Source: a virus
Virus record (IMG/VR): IMGVR_UViG_3300032304_000299
Span: 1-31,362 of that record
DNA length: 31,362 bases
Strand: one strand, 5' to 3'
Part shown: positions 7,315 to 15,563 of the stretch, one piece after another
Position numbering within the stretch: the first letter of the stretch is position 1
How the letters are laid out: each line of letters opens with the position of its first letter
Position numbers and translations under genes: made by a program
The notes under the pieces: model-generated
What the model was told of the DNA's origin: nothing
What the model saw: the letters and a program-made list of their open reading frames with translations, nothing else
The model's database searches: none

Positions 7315-8148
7315 TTACTTTGATGCTGATCGTTTCTGCGCCCGATACTGAATGACTTTCGTCATGTTGCCAGTACGGGCCGCTTCTTCTCTAAGCCGTT
7401 CAAGGGTTGAGTCTACCGCGCCTGAAGATCGTCCAGTTCCTGAAACGATACGCTCTGGTGCGGGTGCTGCTCTGCGATTGGTAACTTTCAATTCTTTCTC
7501 CAGTTTCGCTACCGCAAAAGCAAACTTTACGGGGTCTTTAATGTCGGACAACTCCTTGGCCTTCTTTGGGTTCTTACCGAGTGCGTAAACAACCAGTGCG
7601 GCATTTTCAGCGCCTTGAAGAATCACGCCTTGCTGTGTGATTGAGAAGACCTCCTGGGCCACGGCCTCGGCATCTTCGTAATCCCTGACTCTCAACTCTG
7701 CTTTCGCTTTGCCGTAGCCATCCAGCTTGGCTTGCCATGCTTTCTGCTGATTCATAACTTCAGCTTGTTGCTTGGCGTTGACCTCATCGGCTTGTCGCTT
7801 TCGCTCAAACCAAGCAGTCAGTGCCTCTTCATATTTGTCAGCGTCATAGTCGTGATCTTCGAGCTTGGGCTTGACTCCAATGATAACCGGATTGATCTCA
7901 GTTGGCTGGACTTGTAGCTTGCTTTGCAATTCACGATTCTGGCGTTGCAATTCACGGTTCGTCTTTCGCAACTCTCGTACCCATTCAGGTGCTGGAGTGT
8001 GCTCTTCGGGAGGTGGCGCTTCCTCACCAATGCTGACGATTACTTCCTCTGCATCAGGTTCCTCAAGGTCATCAACGATTTCCGTGATTTCCTCAATTGC
8101 TTCCTCTACATGGATTTCTTCGTCCTCAATTACTGCCTTTTCGTTCAT
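7315..8148 (-). CDS. Scaffolding protein
   Basis: This 277-residue, highly charged protein lies between portal and coat, the normal scaffold position in P22-like phages. Residues 1-50 are strongly acidic; residues 58-80 form a likely coiled coil (RELRKTNRELQRQNRELQSK). The middle is helical with many Gln, Lys and Ala, and the C-terminus is basic (IQYRAQKRSASK), as in P22 gp8, where a basic helix-turn-helix binds the coat N-arm. It directs procapsid assembly and leaves before packaging is complete. No protease gene is seen, so exit of intact scaffold is likely. Confidence 0.85.
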   Translation of the reverse strand: MNEKAVIEDEEIHVEEAIEEITEIVDDLEEPDAEEVIVSIGEEAPPPEEHTPAPEWVRELRKTNRELQRQNRELQSKLQVQPTEINPVIIGVKPKLEDHDYDADKYEEALTAWFERKRQADEVNAKQQAEVMNQQKAWQAKLDGYGKAKAELRVRDYEDAEAVAQEVFSITQQGVILQGAENAALVVYALGKNPKKAKELSDIKDPVKFAFAVAKLEKELKVTNRRAAPAPERIVSGTGRSSGAVDSTLERLREEAARTGNMTKVIQYRAQKRSASK

Positions 8149-8218
8149 CCTTCGACCCCATTAAACTCACCCATTGAAACGGTGGGCGGCATCCGTTAAA
8201 TATATTCTCTCCTGTTTT

Positions 8219-10282
8219 TTACTGATTCGCAACTGGCTGCACAATTTGACCTTGCAATATCTCTTGCACGGCCTGTGCATTGGTCATTGCCATTTCTTGC
8301 GCTGTTTGGTCAACTTTGCCCAAAGTCTCTAAGGTTTGAGCGCGTTTCAATTCTGCGCTTGCCACGGTTTCCACCGTATCAGCTCGAGCTTTGGCTGCTT
8401 TTGCAGTGGCCTCCTCTGCCGCTGCCTGGAGGTACATGGCGTTCGGGTCCTGGGGCTTGCCTTGCATCTCGGCAATGAGTTCTTCGGCTTCTTTATCGGT
8501 GGGCTGCACCACGCCCATGCGAAGCAACTTCTTGCGGAAGTAAGCATTGGCATCGCTGACGCCCTCGCCTTCCATGTTCATCATGGCCATCGCTGTTAGC
8601 ACCTGGGCGGTCTCTGGGTCTGAAGTGATCTGGAGCATTCCCGTTAGCGCCCGAACAGTCGCTGCACGCTTGCTGCTGCTGGACGGTCCGACATCGGCAA
8701 CCACATCAAAGGTGGCAGTGCTTAGATCGTTCTCCATGACCATCGCACCCGTTTCTGGGTCAATCATGGGCTTCATCAGCTCCACCACGCTGGACTCACC
8801 AGTTGGTGCGATCGTCTTCATCTTGCGTTTTTCTTCAACGTAGATGTCTCTGGCCATGCTCAGCCAAATCTCGCCACATCGCTTCATTCCCTTGGCAAAG
8901 TTGCTCATGTAGATAAACGTCTGCATATCCACACGAGTCTGGATCATCTCCACGGCTTTGCCAGACACGCCCGATACGATCTTGTCAGCGCCTTGCGGAT
9001 TGCCAAGAATGTCCTGCATATCGGTCTCGGTGATTTGCAGGAGCGCAGCCATTGCTGGCGGTATGTCTGGGCTTTTTGTGTAGGCAACGGGGCCGCTGAT
9101 TTGCTGGCTTCCATCAGGGCCGGTGATCGGATTCACCAGCAGATATGGATAGTCTCTGAGATTGTCTTCGGCCCACATAAGCTGATGGCCTGCCACCTGC
9201 TCTGGGACCAGGATTGGTTTCTCGACGCTGGATAGTGCGCTGATCTCGCCCAGCTTTGAGAGCTGCATATTCTTGAGGCGTTGGGCATCCTTTGCCAATC
9301 TGACAGCGCCCATGCAGCGTTCAATGTTATCCACGAACCAGCGCTTGCCGTAGACCACCACAACTGGAATGCAGTTACCTGCAATGTAGCCTGCGTCCTC
9401 GAGCACTCGACCACCGGACATGACGTACTTGCGCACGCGCTTGCGCTTGATCTTTTTCTGCCGCACTTCAAGGGTTCCGACGGCTGCCAGCGTTTCCTCT
9501 AGGGTTTCGTCGGCTGCAAAGTCTGCAGTGCTGTAACGCTCCTCAGTGCCGTCGATGGCCTCGAAGATACGGATTGTCTCGATCTTTTCCTCGACCTTGA
9601 AGTACTCAGCCACGAATACGACATCAGGCGTTGCCCAGTCAAACTCATACTGGTGGATGATCTTGGGCCAATCCGTTGGATCATCGTTGTAGATTTCTTT
9701 GTAGCTCTCACGGGTCATGCTGGTGACCACAAAGGCATACTTGGCGTCTGACTTGTCCTGGCGCTTGGCATTCAGATCGAAAAACACCGAGCTGTCGGCA
9801 TCAAAGATTGGCTCCATGCGAATGCGCTGCCGATCATCTTCGCCGTTTTCCTCATCCTCGTAGACGGTGCGCAGCCTCCATGCGCCAATGCCGCCGCCAA
9901 CTGCTTCCTCGAAGGCGTTGTCGTAAGCCTCATCTGCCACGGATGCCTGCTCGTCGGCGCGGTACAGGCCATCGCAAACCTCGGCCAGCTTTACATTGTC
10001 TGTGCCATCCTTGGACACATAGTCCACGGTGATGCGATTGTTGCGGTATTCGTTGACGATGCGAATCACCGCCAACATGATTTTGTTGACCTCAAACTTT
10101 GGCTTGTTCTCGTACTGATCCCAAAGTGGGCCTTCCCACTGCGCACCGCACAGGGAATAGAAACGCCTGTCTTGCAGGCATTGCAGGCGCTCGTCACGTA
10201 GCGCAGTCTGGATGTCATTGAACTGGCGCAGGGCTTCGCTGTGCAGATTCGAGAGCCGTTGGTCGTTTGAGATTCTGGCCAT
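8219..10282 (-). CDS. Portal protein, P22 gp1 type
   Basis: The 687-residue protein is close to P22 portal (725) in length and shows its hallmarks: an early cysteine/tryptophan QW stretch (CGAQWEGPLWDQ), RPxF-like NKPKFEVNKIMLAVIRIVNE and YRNNRITVDY, followed by GLYRADEQASVADEAYDNAF and a GIGAWRL motif. The C-terminal 80 residues form a long Ala/Gln-rich helix like the P22 barrel region. It forms the dodecameric DNA channel. GGAGAA precedes the ATG; the gene follows terL by 29 bp. Confidence 0.9.
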   Translation of the reverse strand: MARISNDQRLSNLHSEALRQFNDIQTALRDERLQCLQDRRFYSLCGAQWEGPLWDQYENKPKFEVNKIMLAVIRIVNEYRNNRITVDYVSKDGTDNVKLAEVCDGLYRADEQASVADEAYDNAFEEAVGGGIGAWRLRTVYEDEENGEDDRQRIRMEPIFDADSSVFFDLNAKRQDKSDAKYAFVVTSMTRESYKEIYNDDPTDWPKIIHQYEFDWATPDVVFVAEYFKVEEKIETIRIFEAIDGTEERYSTADFAADETLEETLAAVGTLEVRQKKIKRKRVRKYVMSGGRVLEDAGYIAGNCIPVVVVYGKRWFVDNIERCMGAVRLAKDAQRLKNMQLSKLGEISALSSVEKPILVPEQVAGHQLMWAEDNLRDYPYLLVNPITGPDGSQQISGPVAYTKSPDIPPAMAALLQITETDMQDILGNPQGADKIVSGVSGKAVEMIQTRVDMQTFIYMSNFAKGMKRCGEIWLSMARDIYVEEKRKMKTIAPTGESSVVELMKPMIDPETGAMVMENDLSTATFDVVADVGPSSSSKRAATVRALTGMLQITSDPETAQVLTAMAMMNMEGEGVSDANAYFRKKLLRMGVVQPTDKEAEELIAEMQGKPQDPNAMYLQAAAEEATAKAAKARADTVETVASAELKRAQTLETLGKVDQTAQEMAMTNAQAVQEILQGQIVQPVANQ

Positions 10283-10311
10283 AGATCAATTCTCCAATTT
10301 GTCCAATTGTC

Positions 10312-11535
10312 TCACCACTTTTTCATGTTGGCGATTGGGGTAAAAGCCATTGGTCTGGATGCACTGGATCGCCGAACGGCCTCGCAAGCGTAACGCAATG
10401 CGTCAATAACGTGGTTTTTCTTGTCCTCCAGCACCGGCAATATTCTGCCGGTCAATGGGTCTTGCTTATAACTGTAAAGCGTCAATTCGTCAATTGTGTG
10501 AGTGCAACGTGGGTGGACAACTATGTCGTAGTTCTTCAGAAACTCGATGCCTTCCTCGACTGACTTCGGACCTTTTATCGCGGTCATGATCTTGGGAAAG
10601 CCATTCTTCTTCATGTGGCTGATGGTCTCCGGCCTGGCAGAGTCGGCCACGATGGGCCACTTCTCGGCTTCGGGCACGGTCATGAACAGCTCAGGAGTAT
10701 TGACGATCTCGCAGCCGACCATGTATGCCTCGTGATCAATGTAGAGCGTGCGCCCAATGATGTGGCAGCGCACCAGCGTGGTTGGATCGACAGCAAAACC
10801 CCAGTCAGCACCCAGACGATGGATGGCATCTGGTGGTGCCTCGAAGTCCTCGACGCGCCAGTTTTTAAACACTCGGCTGCTGCTGTTGGTCAGGTATTGA
10901 CCCATCCAGACATGGCTGTATTTGTCTGGATCGCGCCGTTTGTCATACTCCATCTCATCGCGCAGGACATCTGGAAACCACGGGTTGTCGGTAAAGTTGA
11001 CCTTCAGGACGGTGGCATCCTTTGGCGGTGTCGGGCCGCGCAGCAGAAAGTCGACCGGATCGGACTGATCGCGTGGGTTCCAGGTAAACCACAGTTCTGA
11101 GCCTGGCTTGCGAATTGTGGGCCTCAGCAAGTCGAGACTGGTCTGGCTTAGACTCTGGGCCTCCTCGACCCAGGCGCAGTCGTAACCTTCCAGCGATTTG
11201 ATGCTGTCGGCTGTGTGATTCTGCATACCCTGGAAGATGATCGCGCCATCGGCCTTTCGTGACTTGATGACCGCATCCTGCACTTCGAAGTAGGCGCCAG
11301 CATTCATGGCCTGAATCTTGGTCTCAAGCAGGCGCTTGACAGATTGGTTTAGCGACTTCTGGATTTCACGGACGCAGACGCTGCGCCGCTTCTGATCCAT
11401 GATATGGGCCTCGATCATCAGCTCGGCAAACATATGGGACTTGCCAGAGCCTCGGCCACCCCAGGCGCCTTTGTAACGTGCTGGTTCAAGCAGCGGAACC
11501 GCCCATTCTGGCGTCTGGAGCTGAAGAACGCTCAT
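10312..11535 (-). CDS. terL: Terminase large subunit
   Basis: This 407-residue packaging ATPase/nuclease has Walker A GGRGSGKS at residues 26-33, Walker B CAWVEEA around 120-126, the coupling motif FTWNP at 150-154, and RNase H-like nuclease acidic residues in LGADWGF (Asp244), IVADSARPE and HVIDALRY. The pattern is that of the PBSX/P22-like Terminase_3 group, which packages by a headful mechanism in the best known members. The start overlaps the small subunit stop (ATGA). The motor docks on the portal encoded next. Confidence 0.93.
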   Translation of the reverse strand: MSVLQLQTPEWAVPLLEPARYKGAWGGRGSGKSHMFAELMIEAHIMDQKRRSVCVREIQKSLNQSVKRLLETKIQAMNAGAYFEVQDAVIKSRKADGAIIFQGMQNHTADSIKSLEGYDCAWVEEAQSLSQTSLDLLRPTIRKPGSELWFTWNPRDQSDPVDFLLRGPTPPKDATVLKVNFTDNPWFPDVLRDEMEYDKRRDPDKYSHVWMGQYLTNSSSRVFKNWRVEDFEAPPDAIHRLGADWGFAVDPTTLVRCHIIGRTLYIDHEAYMVGCEIVNTPELFMTVPEAEKWPIVADSARPETISHMKKNGFPKIMTAIKGPKSVEEGIEFLKNYDIVVHPRCTHTIDELTLYSYKQDPLTGRILPVLEDKKNHVIDALRYACEAVRRSSASRPMAFTPIANMKKW

Positions 11536-11945
11536 GCCTTGACGATCACCCGCTTGATTTCCCTAAACTCCAATGGCGCACCGTCAGCACCAGTGACCTC
11601 ATGTTTCTGGGTCTCAGCCCATCGCATCTGGGTTTTGCTCCACCAGATCGCCGCCGTGGTATCGCCTGCCATGACTTTCTGGAATAGGGTTTTCCCAACT
11701 TGGCCGTTTGCCTTGGCTTTGCCTGACACCAGCTCGGTGGCAAAGTGGGTGCGGAGCGTGTCAACGTGAATCCCATCGCGCACCAGGACTGCGATTTGCT
11801 CGATTGGCAGGCCGTAGCCACTGAGGGCCTCCACTTGTTTGCGCTCGGAGTCAGTTGGCTCAAAGGCTGGTCGGCCAGCGCCTGGTCGAGCTCCACCATT
11901 AGGTCCGCGCTTTTTAAGCGTAGGTTTTTCAGTTTTCGTTGCCAC
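11532..11945 (-). CDS. terS: Terminase small subunit (probable)
   Basis: I choose the GTG at 11945 because GGAGG lies six bases upstream; an alternative TTG at 11960 has no ribosome binding site. The 137-residue product has an AT-hook-like start (KKRGPNGGARPGAGRP), then a helix-turn-helix-like part (about residues 40-75), an oligomerising region and a C-terminal tail. Similar proteins precede terL in many phages and recognise pac/cos DNA. It overlaps the methyltransferase gene by 17 bp and terL by 4 bp. Confidence 0.82.
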   Translation of the reverse strand: MATKTEKPTLKKRGPNGGARPGAGRPAFEPTDSERKQVEALSGYGLPIEQIAVLVRDGIHVDTLRTHFATELVSGKAKANGQVGKTLFQKVMAGDTTAAIWWSKTQMRWAETQKHEVTGADGAPLEFREIKRVIVKA

Positions 11946-13203
11946 TTTTAACCTCCGCAAAAGGAATTCCCGATTCTGCGTGGGTTGCTGCCTTGCCAGT
12001 GTACTCCTGCCAGCGCTTTACTATCACGTCGCAATACTTCGGGTCAAGCTCCATCATTCGGCATTGACGCGCCGTTTTCTCGCACGCGATCAACGTGGTT
12101 CCGGTCCCGCCAAAAGCGTCACCAACAATCGCGTTTGTCTTTGTGAACGATTGGATCGCCCATTCCGGGAAGTCAACAGGAAACGTCGCAGCGTGGACCG
12201 AAGAAAATTCGTTTTTCTTGTTGCCAGAACCGCTGTATACGTTTTTCACGTTCCCATGAAAGTTAGAACATGGAATTGCTTTTGTAGGATTTTCTGTTTG
12301 GGATAGAAAAACAATATATTCAAAACAAGAATTCATCACGTTCTTCGCCATTTGTGGCGCAGCGTGACCCTTGTCCCAGATTGCTACATCAATCAAACTG
12401 TCTTTGTAATGATACAACCATTCAATGAATGCGATTTTGTTTCCAGCTAATTGCTGAATGTTGACAGCCAGACATTTAGCCTTCCATTTCCAGGCGTTTG
12501 TGAACGAACACAAAAAATTCAGATATTCACTTTGAGGTTTGTTGTCCTGGTAAGTAGCATATTTGTTGTCTGTTGTATGCGTGTTGCCAGACAATTTCTC
12601 AGAATCTCCGGCGTTGTATGGAGGTGACGTAAAAACAAAATCAACATCCTTGTCGCCAACCAGCTTCTCAACCGCGTCAATCGACGTAGAATCGCCGCAC
12701 ATCAGCCGGTGCTTGCCTAATATCCAAACGTCGCCCAGTCGCGTTGTAGGCTCTTCTGGAGCCTCTGGCACGTCATCCTCGTCGGTCAGTCCGTCCGTGC
12801 CTTCGGTGACGTTTAAGAGCGCGTCCAGCTCCTCGGTTGTAAAGCCGGCAATCGTCGCATCAAAACCCATCTCTTGCAGATCGTCAAGCTCGAGCCGCAA
12901 CATCTCATCGTCCCATCCGGCATTTGATGCGAGCTTATTGTCGGCAATAACCAGCGCTTTCTTTTGCGCTTCAGACAAGTGGTCCAGCACGATGACTGGG
13001 ATCTCAGACAGCCCGAGCTTGCGAGCTGCCGCTAAACGACCGTGACCAGCGATGATGCCGTTCTTTCCATCGACCAGAATCGGGTTGGTCCAACCAAACT
13101 CTCGAACGCTGGCAGCGATTTGAGCGACTTGCTCATCACTGTGCGTCCGAGAGTTGTTGACATACGGGATCAGCGATTCGATCTTGCGCTGCTCGACTTG
13201 CAT
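11929..13203 (-). CDS. ParB-like domain fused to a DNA (N4/N6) methyltransferase
   Basis: The 424-residue protein has a ParB/Srx-like N-terminal domain (residues 1-90) with the GHGRLAAARKLG motif at 53-64, an acidic linker at 135-155, and a methyltransferase domain with TSPPYN (192-197, catalytic motif IV) before FGGTGTT (364-370, S-adenosylmethionine binding). This motif order is that of beta-class amino-methyltransferases. Such fusions are common in phages and protect phage DNA from restriction; some modify packaging or regulatory sites. AAAGGA precedes the ATG. No cognate endonuclease gene is nearby, so it is an orphan enzyme. Confidence 0.9.
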   Translation of the reverse strand: MQVEQRKIESLIPYVNNSRTHSDEQVAQIAASVREFGWTNPILVDGKNGIIAGHGRLAAARKLGLSEIPVIVLDHLSEAQKKALVIADNKLASNAGWDDEMLRLELDDLQEMGFDATIAGFTTEELDALLNVTEGTDGLTDEDDVPEAPEEPTTRLGDVWILGKHRLMCGDSTSIDAVEKLVGDKDVDFVFTSPPYNAGDSEKLSGNTHTTDNKYATYQDNKPQSEYLNFLCSFTNAWKWKAKCLAVNIQQLAGNKIAFIEWLYHYKDSLIDVAIWDKGHAAPQMAKNVMNSCFEYIVFLSQTENPTKAIPCSNFHGNVKNVYSGSGNKKNEFSSVHAATFPVDFPEWAIQSFTKTNAIVGDAFGGTGTTLIACEKTARQCRMMELDPKYCDVIVKRWQEYTGKAATHAESGIPFAEVKSGNEN

Positions 13204-13225
13204 CGTTGATCCTTTGAGTTGGATT

Positions 13226-13510
13226 TCAGTTATCTGGGAATGAGATTACGAAAGAGACTTCGTTTTCTTCATCTTCATCTTCTGGTTCTTGCTCGCACTC
13301 ATGCTCGCCAACAGACAGAAACTGGGCAATGTGCTGGTTGAGCACGCGCTTAAGAACGTCACGGCACTGTGGGCATTCCTCGAGGTCGATTGCACCCATC
13401 ATGACAGCGACTTCCTCGGCCAGCTCGCTCTTGCCGGCGTCTGATCCATTCTCGTAGGCCTGGGCGTGGATGTCATCTAAGTGTTGAGCTGGTGAGTTAT
13501 TAAAGTTCAT
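13226..13510 (-). CDS. Acidic hypothetical protein with CxxC
   Basis: This 94-residue protein is strongly acidic, with the C-terminal third dominated by Glu and Asp (EQEPEDEDEENE). It has ECPQCRDVLKRVL in the middle, a single CxxC that could bind metal only as a dimer or with His residues nearby. AAGGAAA precedes the ATG, nine bases after the ferritin-like gene. DNA-mimic behaviour is possible for so acidic a protein next to a methyltransferase, but this is speculation. Confidence 0.75.
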   Translation of the reverse strand: MNFNNSPAQHLDDIHAQAYENGSDAGKSELAEEVAVMMGAIDLEECPQCRDVLKRVLNQHIAQFLSVGEHECEQEPEDEDEENEVSFVISFPDN

Positions 13511-13519
13511 GTTTTTTCC

Positions 13520-13882
13520 TTACTTGAGAAATTTAAGTTTGAAAAGGGTTGAATCAATGAGCTGCGCGATCTCATCAATGAGATTCTGGATTTCGGTCTC
13601 GTCGGGCATGATTTCGCGTGAGTCTTGCACAAAGTACTTGATGCCTACCATGTACTCGACAGGATCATCGGCTGGAAGGTAATAGTCGTCTGGGAAGCCG
13701 GTGAATTGCCCGTGCCTGGCCATGTAGACTTCTGCGAGCCGGTCTACTAATTTCGGAATGGATTGGTAATACTCACCAAGCGCTTGGTGCTCGGAATAGC
13801 TGTTGGTGGTCCAACGCAGCAGATGCGCGTTTGTGCCTGAGTGCAGAAGCACCGAGACAAAAGTGCTGGCTTCATTTTCCAT
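13520..13882 (-). CDS. Ferritin/Dps-like small phage protein
   Basis: Starting at the ATG at 13882 (GGTGG upstream), the product has 120 residues. The SYSEHQALGEYYQSIPKLVD segment (residues 27-46), with spaced His, Glu and Tyr, and a following helix LAEVYMARHG resemble the four-helix ferritin-like family found in many phages (DUF5856-like; name from memory). A GTG at 13963 would extend the frame, but the added DNA contains an intrinsic terminator, so the shorter form is favoured. Dps relatives bind iron and sometimes DNA; whether this one does is not shown by sequence. Confidence 0.8.
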   Translation of the reverse strand: MENEASTFVSVLLHSGTNAHLLRWTTNSYSEHQALGEYYQSIPKLVDRLAEVYMARHGQFTGFPDDYYLPADDPVEYMVGIKYFVQDSREIMPDETEIQNLIDEIAQLIDSTLFKLKFLK

Positions 13883-13893
13883 GTGCACCACCA

Positions 13894-13920
13894 AAAAAAA
13901 GGGCAACACTCTGTCGCCCA
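13894..13920 (-). terminator. Intrinsic terminator between early leftward genes and the next block
   Basis: On the minus strand GGGCGAC (13920-13914), loop AGAGT, GTTGCCC (13908-13902) makes a seven-pair stem including one G-U, followed directly by eight T (13901-13894). It lies 40 bp after the DUF3310 stop. The T-tract ends only four bases before the GGTGG that serves the ferritin-like gene, so terminator and ribosome binding site are adjacent. Late genes would need read-through or antitermination, because no promoter fits in the remaining space. Confidence 0.8.
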
Positions 13921-13959
13921 ATCGGGCAATGGTTTGGCTAGGAGTGCGCCTGTTCCCGA

Positions 13960-14202
13960 TCACCCGCGTTTTAGCACGTCTTGCAGATGTACGTCAAACG
14001 CTCTCTTGCGCCGCTCAATCTCCCGATCCAGATACCAGCGTGCTTTCTCGAGGTCCTGCATTCCGGCCTTAAGATCTGCTCGCCAGATGTATTTCATCGC
14101 GTTGCCCAGATTGAAACTCATGTGCTCTGTGATCTGGATGCACTCGACGCCACTTGGGTGTTGGGTGTAGTGCTGTGGGTGGTGTACTGGATCATGTTTC
14201 AT
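13960..14202 (-). CDS. DUF3310 family protein
   Basis: This 80-residue protein carries the DUF3310 signature: HHPQHYTQHPSGVECIQITE, then NLGNAMKYIWRADLKAGMQD and LEKARWYLDREI. Members are common in phage early regions; some are labelled nucleotide kinase-like, but no activity is proven. The ATG at 14202 overlaps the previous stop (ATGA), which makes it the better start than an upstream codon within the neighbour. It is the last gene before the 13.9-kb terminator. Confidence 0.9.
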   Translation of the reverse strand: MKHDPVHHPQHYTQHPSGVECIQITEHMSFNLGNAMKYIWRADLKAGMQDLEKARWYLDREIERRKRAFDVHLQDVLKRG

Positions 14203-14606
14203 GATAGGACGCTCGTAGAGTATTCGCCGCACCAGTGGCCATCGTCAACGGGTGGCCAGCCAGGTGATTGGTTGCCGTTCTCGTCTACCAGTAGCTCTGG
14301 TGATCGGCGTCGACATTCACCCATCCAGTTCTGCGACCCATCTCCTCCAAGAAGATGGAAATATCGACAGGTTCCGCAATCAGGTCGCATAACCACTCCT
14401 CCATAAACAAGTCGGACGTCTGTTCGTCTATCACTGGTTTCATATTGTGCCTCGTATTGATCTATCAAAACGGTAGCGTCGGTCTGAATTTGCTTTGCAA
14501 GACTGACCACGCAATCTAACTCGACTTTGAACCCTGCGCATTGCTTTTGCAACTCGCTTGTATTCAATTGAATATTGGTGATTGATTCACTTACTTGATA
14601 ACTCAT
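14199..14606 (-). CDS. Hypothetical protein with C-terminal cysteine motif
   Basis: The 135-residue protein has a helical N-terminal half (residues 1-62) and a C-terminal part with CGTCRYFHLLG, GECRRRSPE and PPVDDGHWCGEY. This CxxCxYF...GxCRR...WCGE pattern recurs in small phage proteins and is likely to bind a metal. The start overlaps the previous stop (ATGA). The short C-terminal module may be an independent domain added to a coiled-coil stem. No function is known. Confidence 0.8.
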   Translation of the reverse strand: MSYQVSESITNIQLNTSELQKQCAGFKVELDCVVSLAKQIQTDATVLIDQYEAQYETSDRRTDVRLVYGGVVMRPDCGTCRYFHLLGGDGSQNWMGECRRRSPELLVDENGNQSPGWPPVDDGHWCGEYSTSVLS

Positions 14607-14896
14607 GCGATAAGAGCCTTTTTCAATTGTGATTCCTTCATGTTAAAAATATCCTCAGAACCGAAGATTTTCTCAATCCACGGTCTGACCCATAAATAAG
14701 TCGTCCCGATCTTAGCGTTTCGCTCGATCAGATTCTTGGTCGTCAGTTTGCCATTGTTAAACGTCACCCATAAATGTGGCGTCACGTAATGCGGCACGTA
14801 CATTGCATCGCCCAGAAAGAACACTGGCTGGACGTCAGGATGGAGCTGCTCATTATCCTCGCCTTTGTAGACGAACCTTCCATTAGTAAATTCCAT
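14603..14896 (-). CDS. Hypothetical early protein
   Basis: I take the ATG at 14896, preceded by GGAGAG, which gives 97 residues beginning MEFTNGRFVYKGED; an upstream TTG lies inside the neighbour and lacks a ribosome binding site. The product is aromatic-rich (FFLGDAMYVPHYVTPHLWVTF) with a basic C-terminal helix. It overlaps the previous gene by 14 bp and the next by 4 bp. I recognise no family. Confidence 0.75.
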   Translation of the reverse strand: MEFTNGRFVYKGEDNEQLHPDVQPVFFLGDAMYVPHYVTPHLWVTFNNGKLTTKNLIERNAKIGTTYLWVRPWIEKIFGSEDIFNMKESQLKKALIA

Positions 14897-15173
14897 CAAC
14901 GCTCTCCACGGGTTTTCCAAGGGTTCTGAGAACTACACAATATTCTGGCTCAAGACTGCTTGCACGACCATTGACATCGAAATAAACGTAGCGCTTACGC
15001 CTAGCGCTATCAGTCTCATCAAGCCGACGCCCAAGTCTCCCAACCCGGAAGCCCTGACGCAGCTTTGCATCAATGACCTTACTCGTTAATTCAGGGAAGT
15101 ACTCAGCACATTCTTTTGACGTCATTGATCCATGATTGGCAATGATTTGTAGCGGATCTATTTTAATTTCCAT
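14883..15173 (-). CDS. Putative HTH-type small protein
   Basis: The 96-residue product begins MEIKIDPLQIIANHGSMTSK with AAGGAG before the ATG. The stretch SMTSKECAEYFPELTSKVIDAKL (residues 16-38) has the helix-turn-helix spacing of winged-helix proteins, and KRYVYFDV could be the wing. It may bind DNA and regulate the early leftward genes. It lies 18 bp after the SSB-like gene. Confidence 0.72.
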   Translation of the reverse strand: MEIKIDPLQIIANHGSMTSKECAEYFPELTSKVIDAKLRQGFRVGRLGRRLDETDSARRKRYVYFDVNGRASSLEPEYCVVLRTLGKPVESVDGIY

Positions 15174-15191
15174 TTTATTACTCCTTAAACA

Positions 15192-15563
15192 TCAAAAAGG
15201 CACATCTTCGTCCAGATCATCAAAACCCGATGCGCGGCCCTGTGGCGCGTTTTTGACTCGGGTTGGTAGGGTAGCCTCAGTCACGGCTTGAAAGCCGTTC
15301 CTGTGGCCGTCTGGATGCCTTTTTGGCCCATGATCGACCGCGGTGGTCGGTTCGCAAGCGTTTCCGATGCTGATCGCAGCGTATTGCATCCCGCTGGCAG
15401 CGGTTTTGATCGTCACGTCCAGCCAGTGCATCGCGCCGTCTGGCAAGCAGATCCGGCCCTTGTAATCGGCGTGCCAATCCTCGACCTTTTTGTCATTCGG
15501 GAATGCAGCGCCTTTGCCAGGCTTTTGCTCGTATGTCCCTTTGGCTGCGGTTGGTTTATTCAT
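15192..15563 (-). CDS. Putative single-stranded DNA-binding protein
   Basis: The ATG at 15563 gives 123 residues (a GTG three codons upstream is possible). The start is NKPTAAKGTYEQKPGKGAAF, then a compact beta-rich region with WHADYKGRICLPDGAMHWLDVTI and MQYAAISIG, then a polar linker and the acidic end FDDLDEDVPF. That tip closely imitates the DDDIPF tail of bacterial SSB, which recruits repair and replication proteins. The body is short for an OB fold and I cannot confirm one. Its location beside exonuclease, annealing and resolvase genes fits an SSB role. Confidence 0.7.
   Translation of the reverse strand: MNKPTAAKGTYEQKPGKGAAFPNDKKVEDWHADYKGRICLPDGAMHWLDVTIKTAASGMQYAAISIGNACEPTTAVDHGPKRHPDGHRNGFQAVTEATLPTRVKNAPQGRASGFDDLDEDVPF

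Noticed and set aside
13883-13963. GTG start at 13963 extending the ferritin-like gene and overlapping the DUF3310 stop
   Set aside because: The added stretch contains a complete intrinsic terminator and no ribosome binding site; the ATG at 13882 has GGTGG and begins the conserved part.
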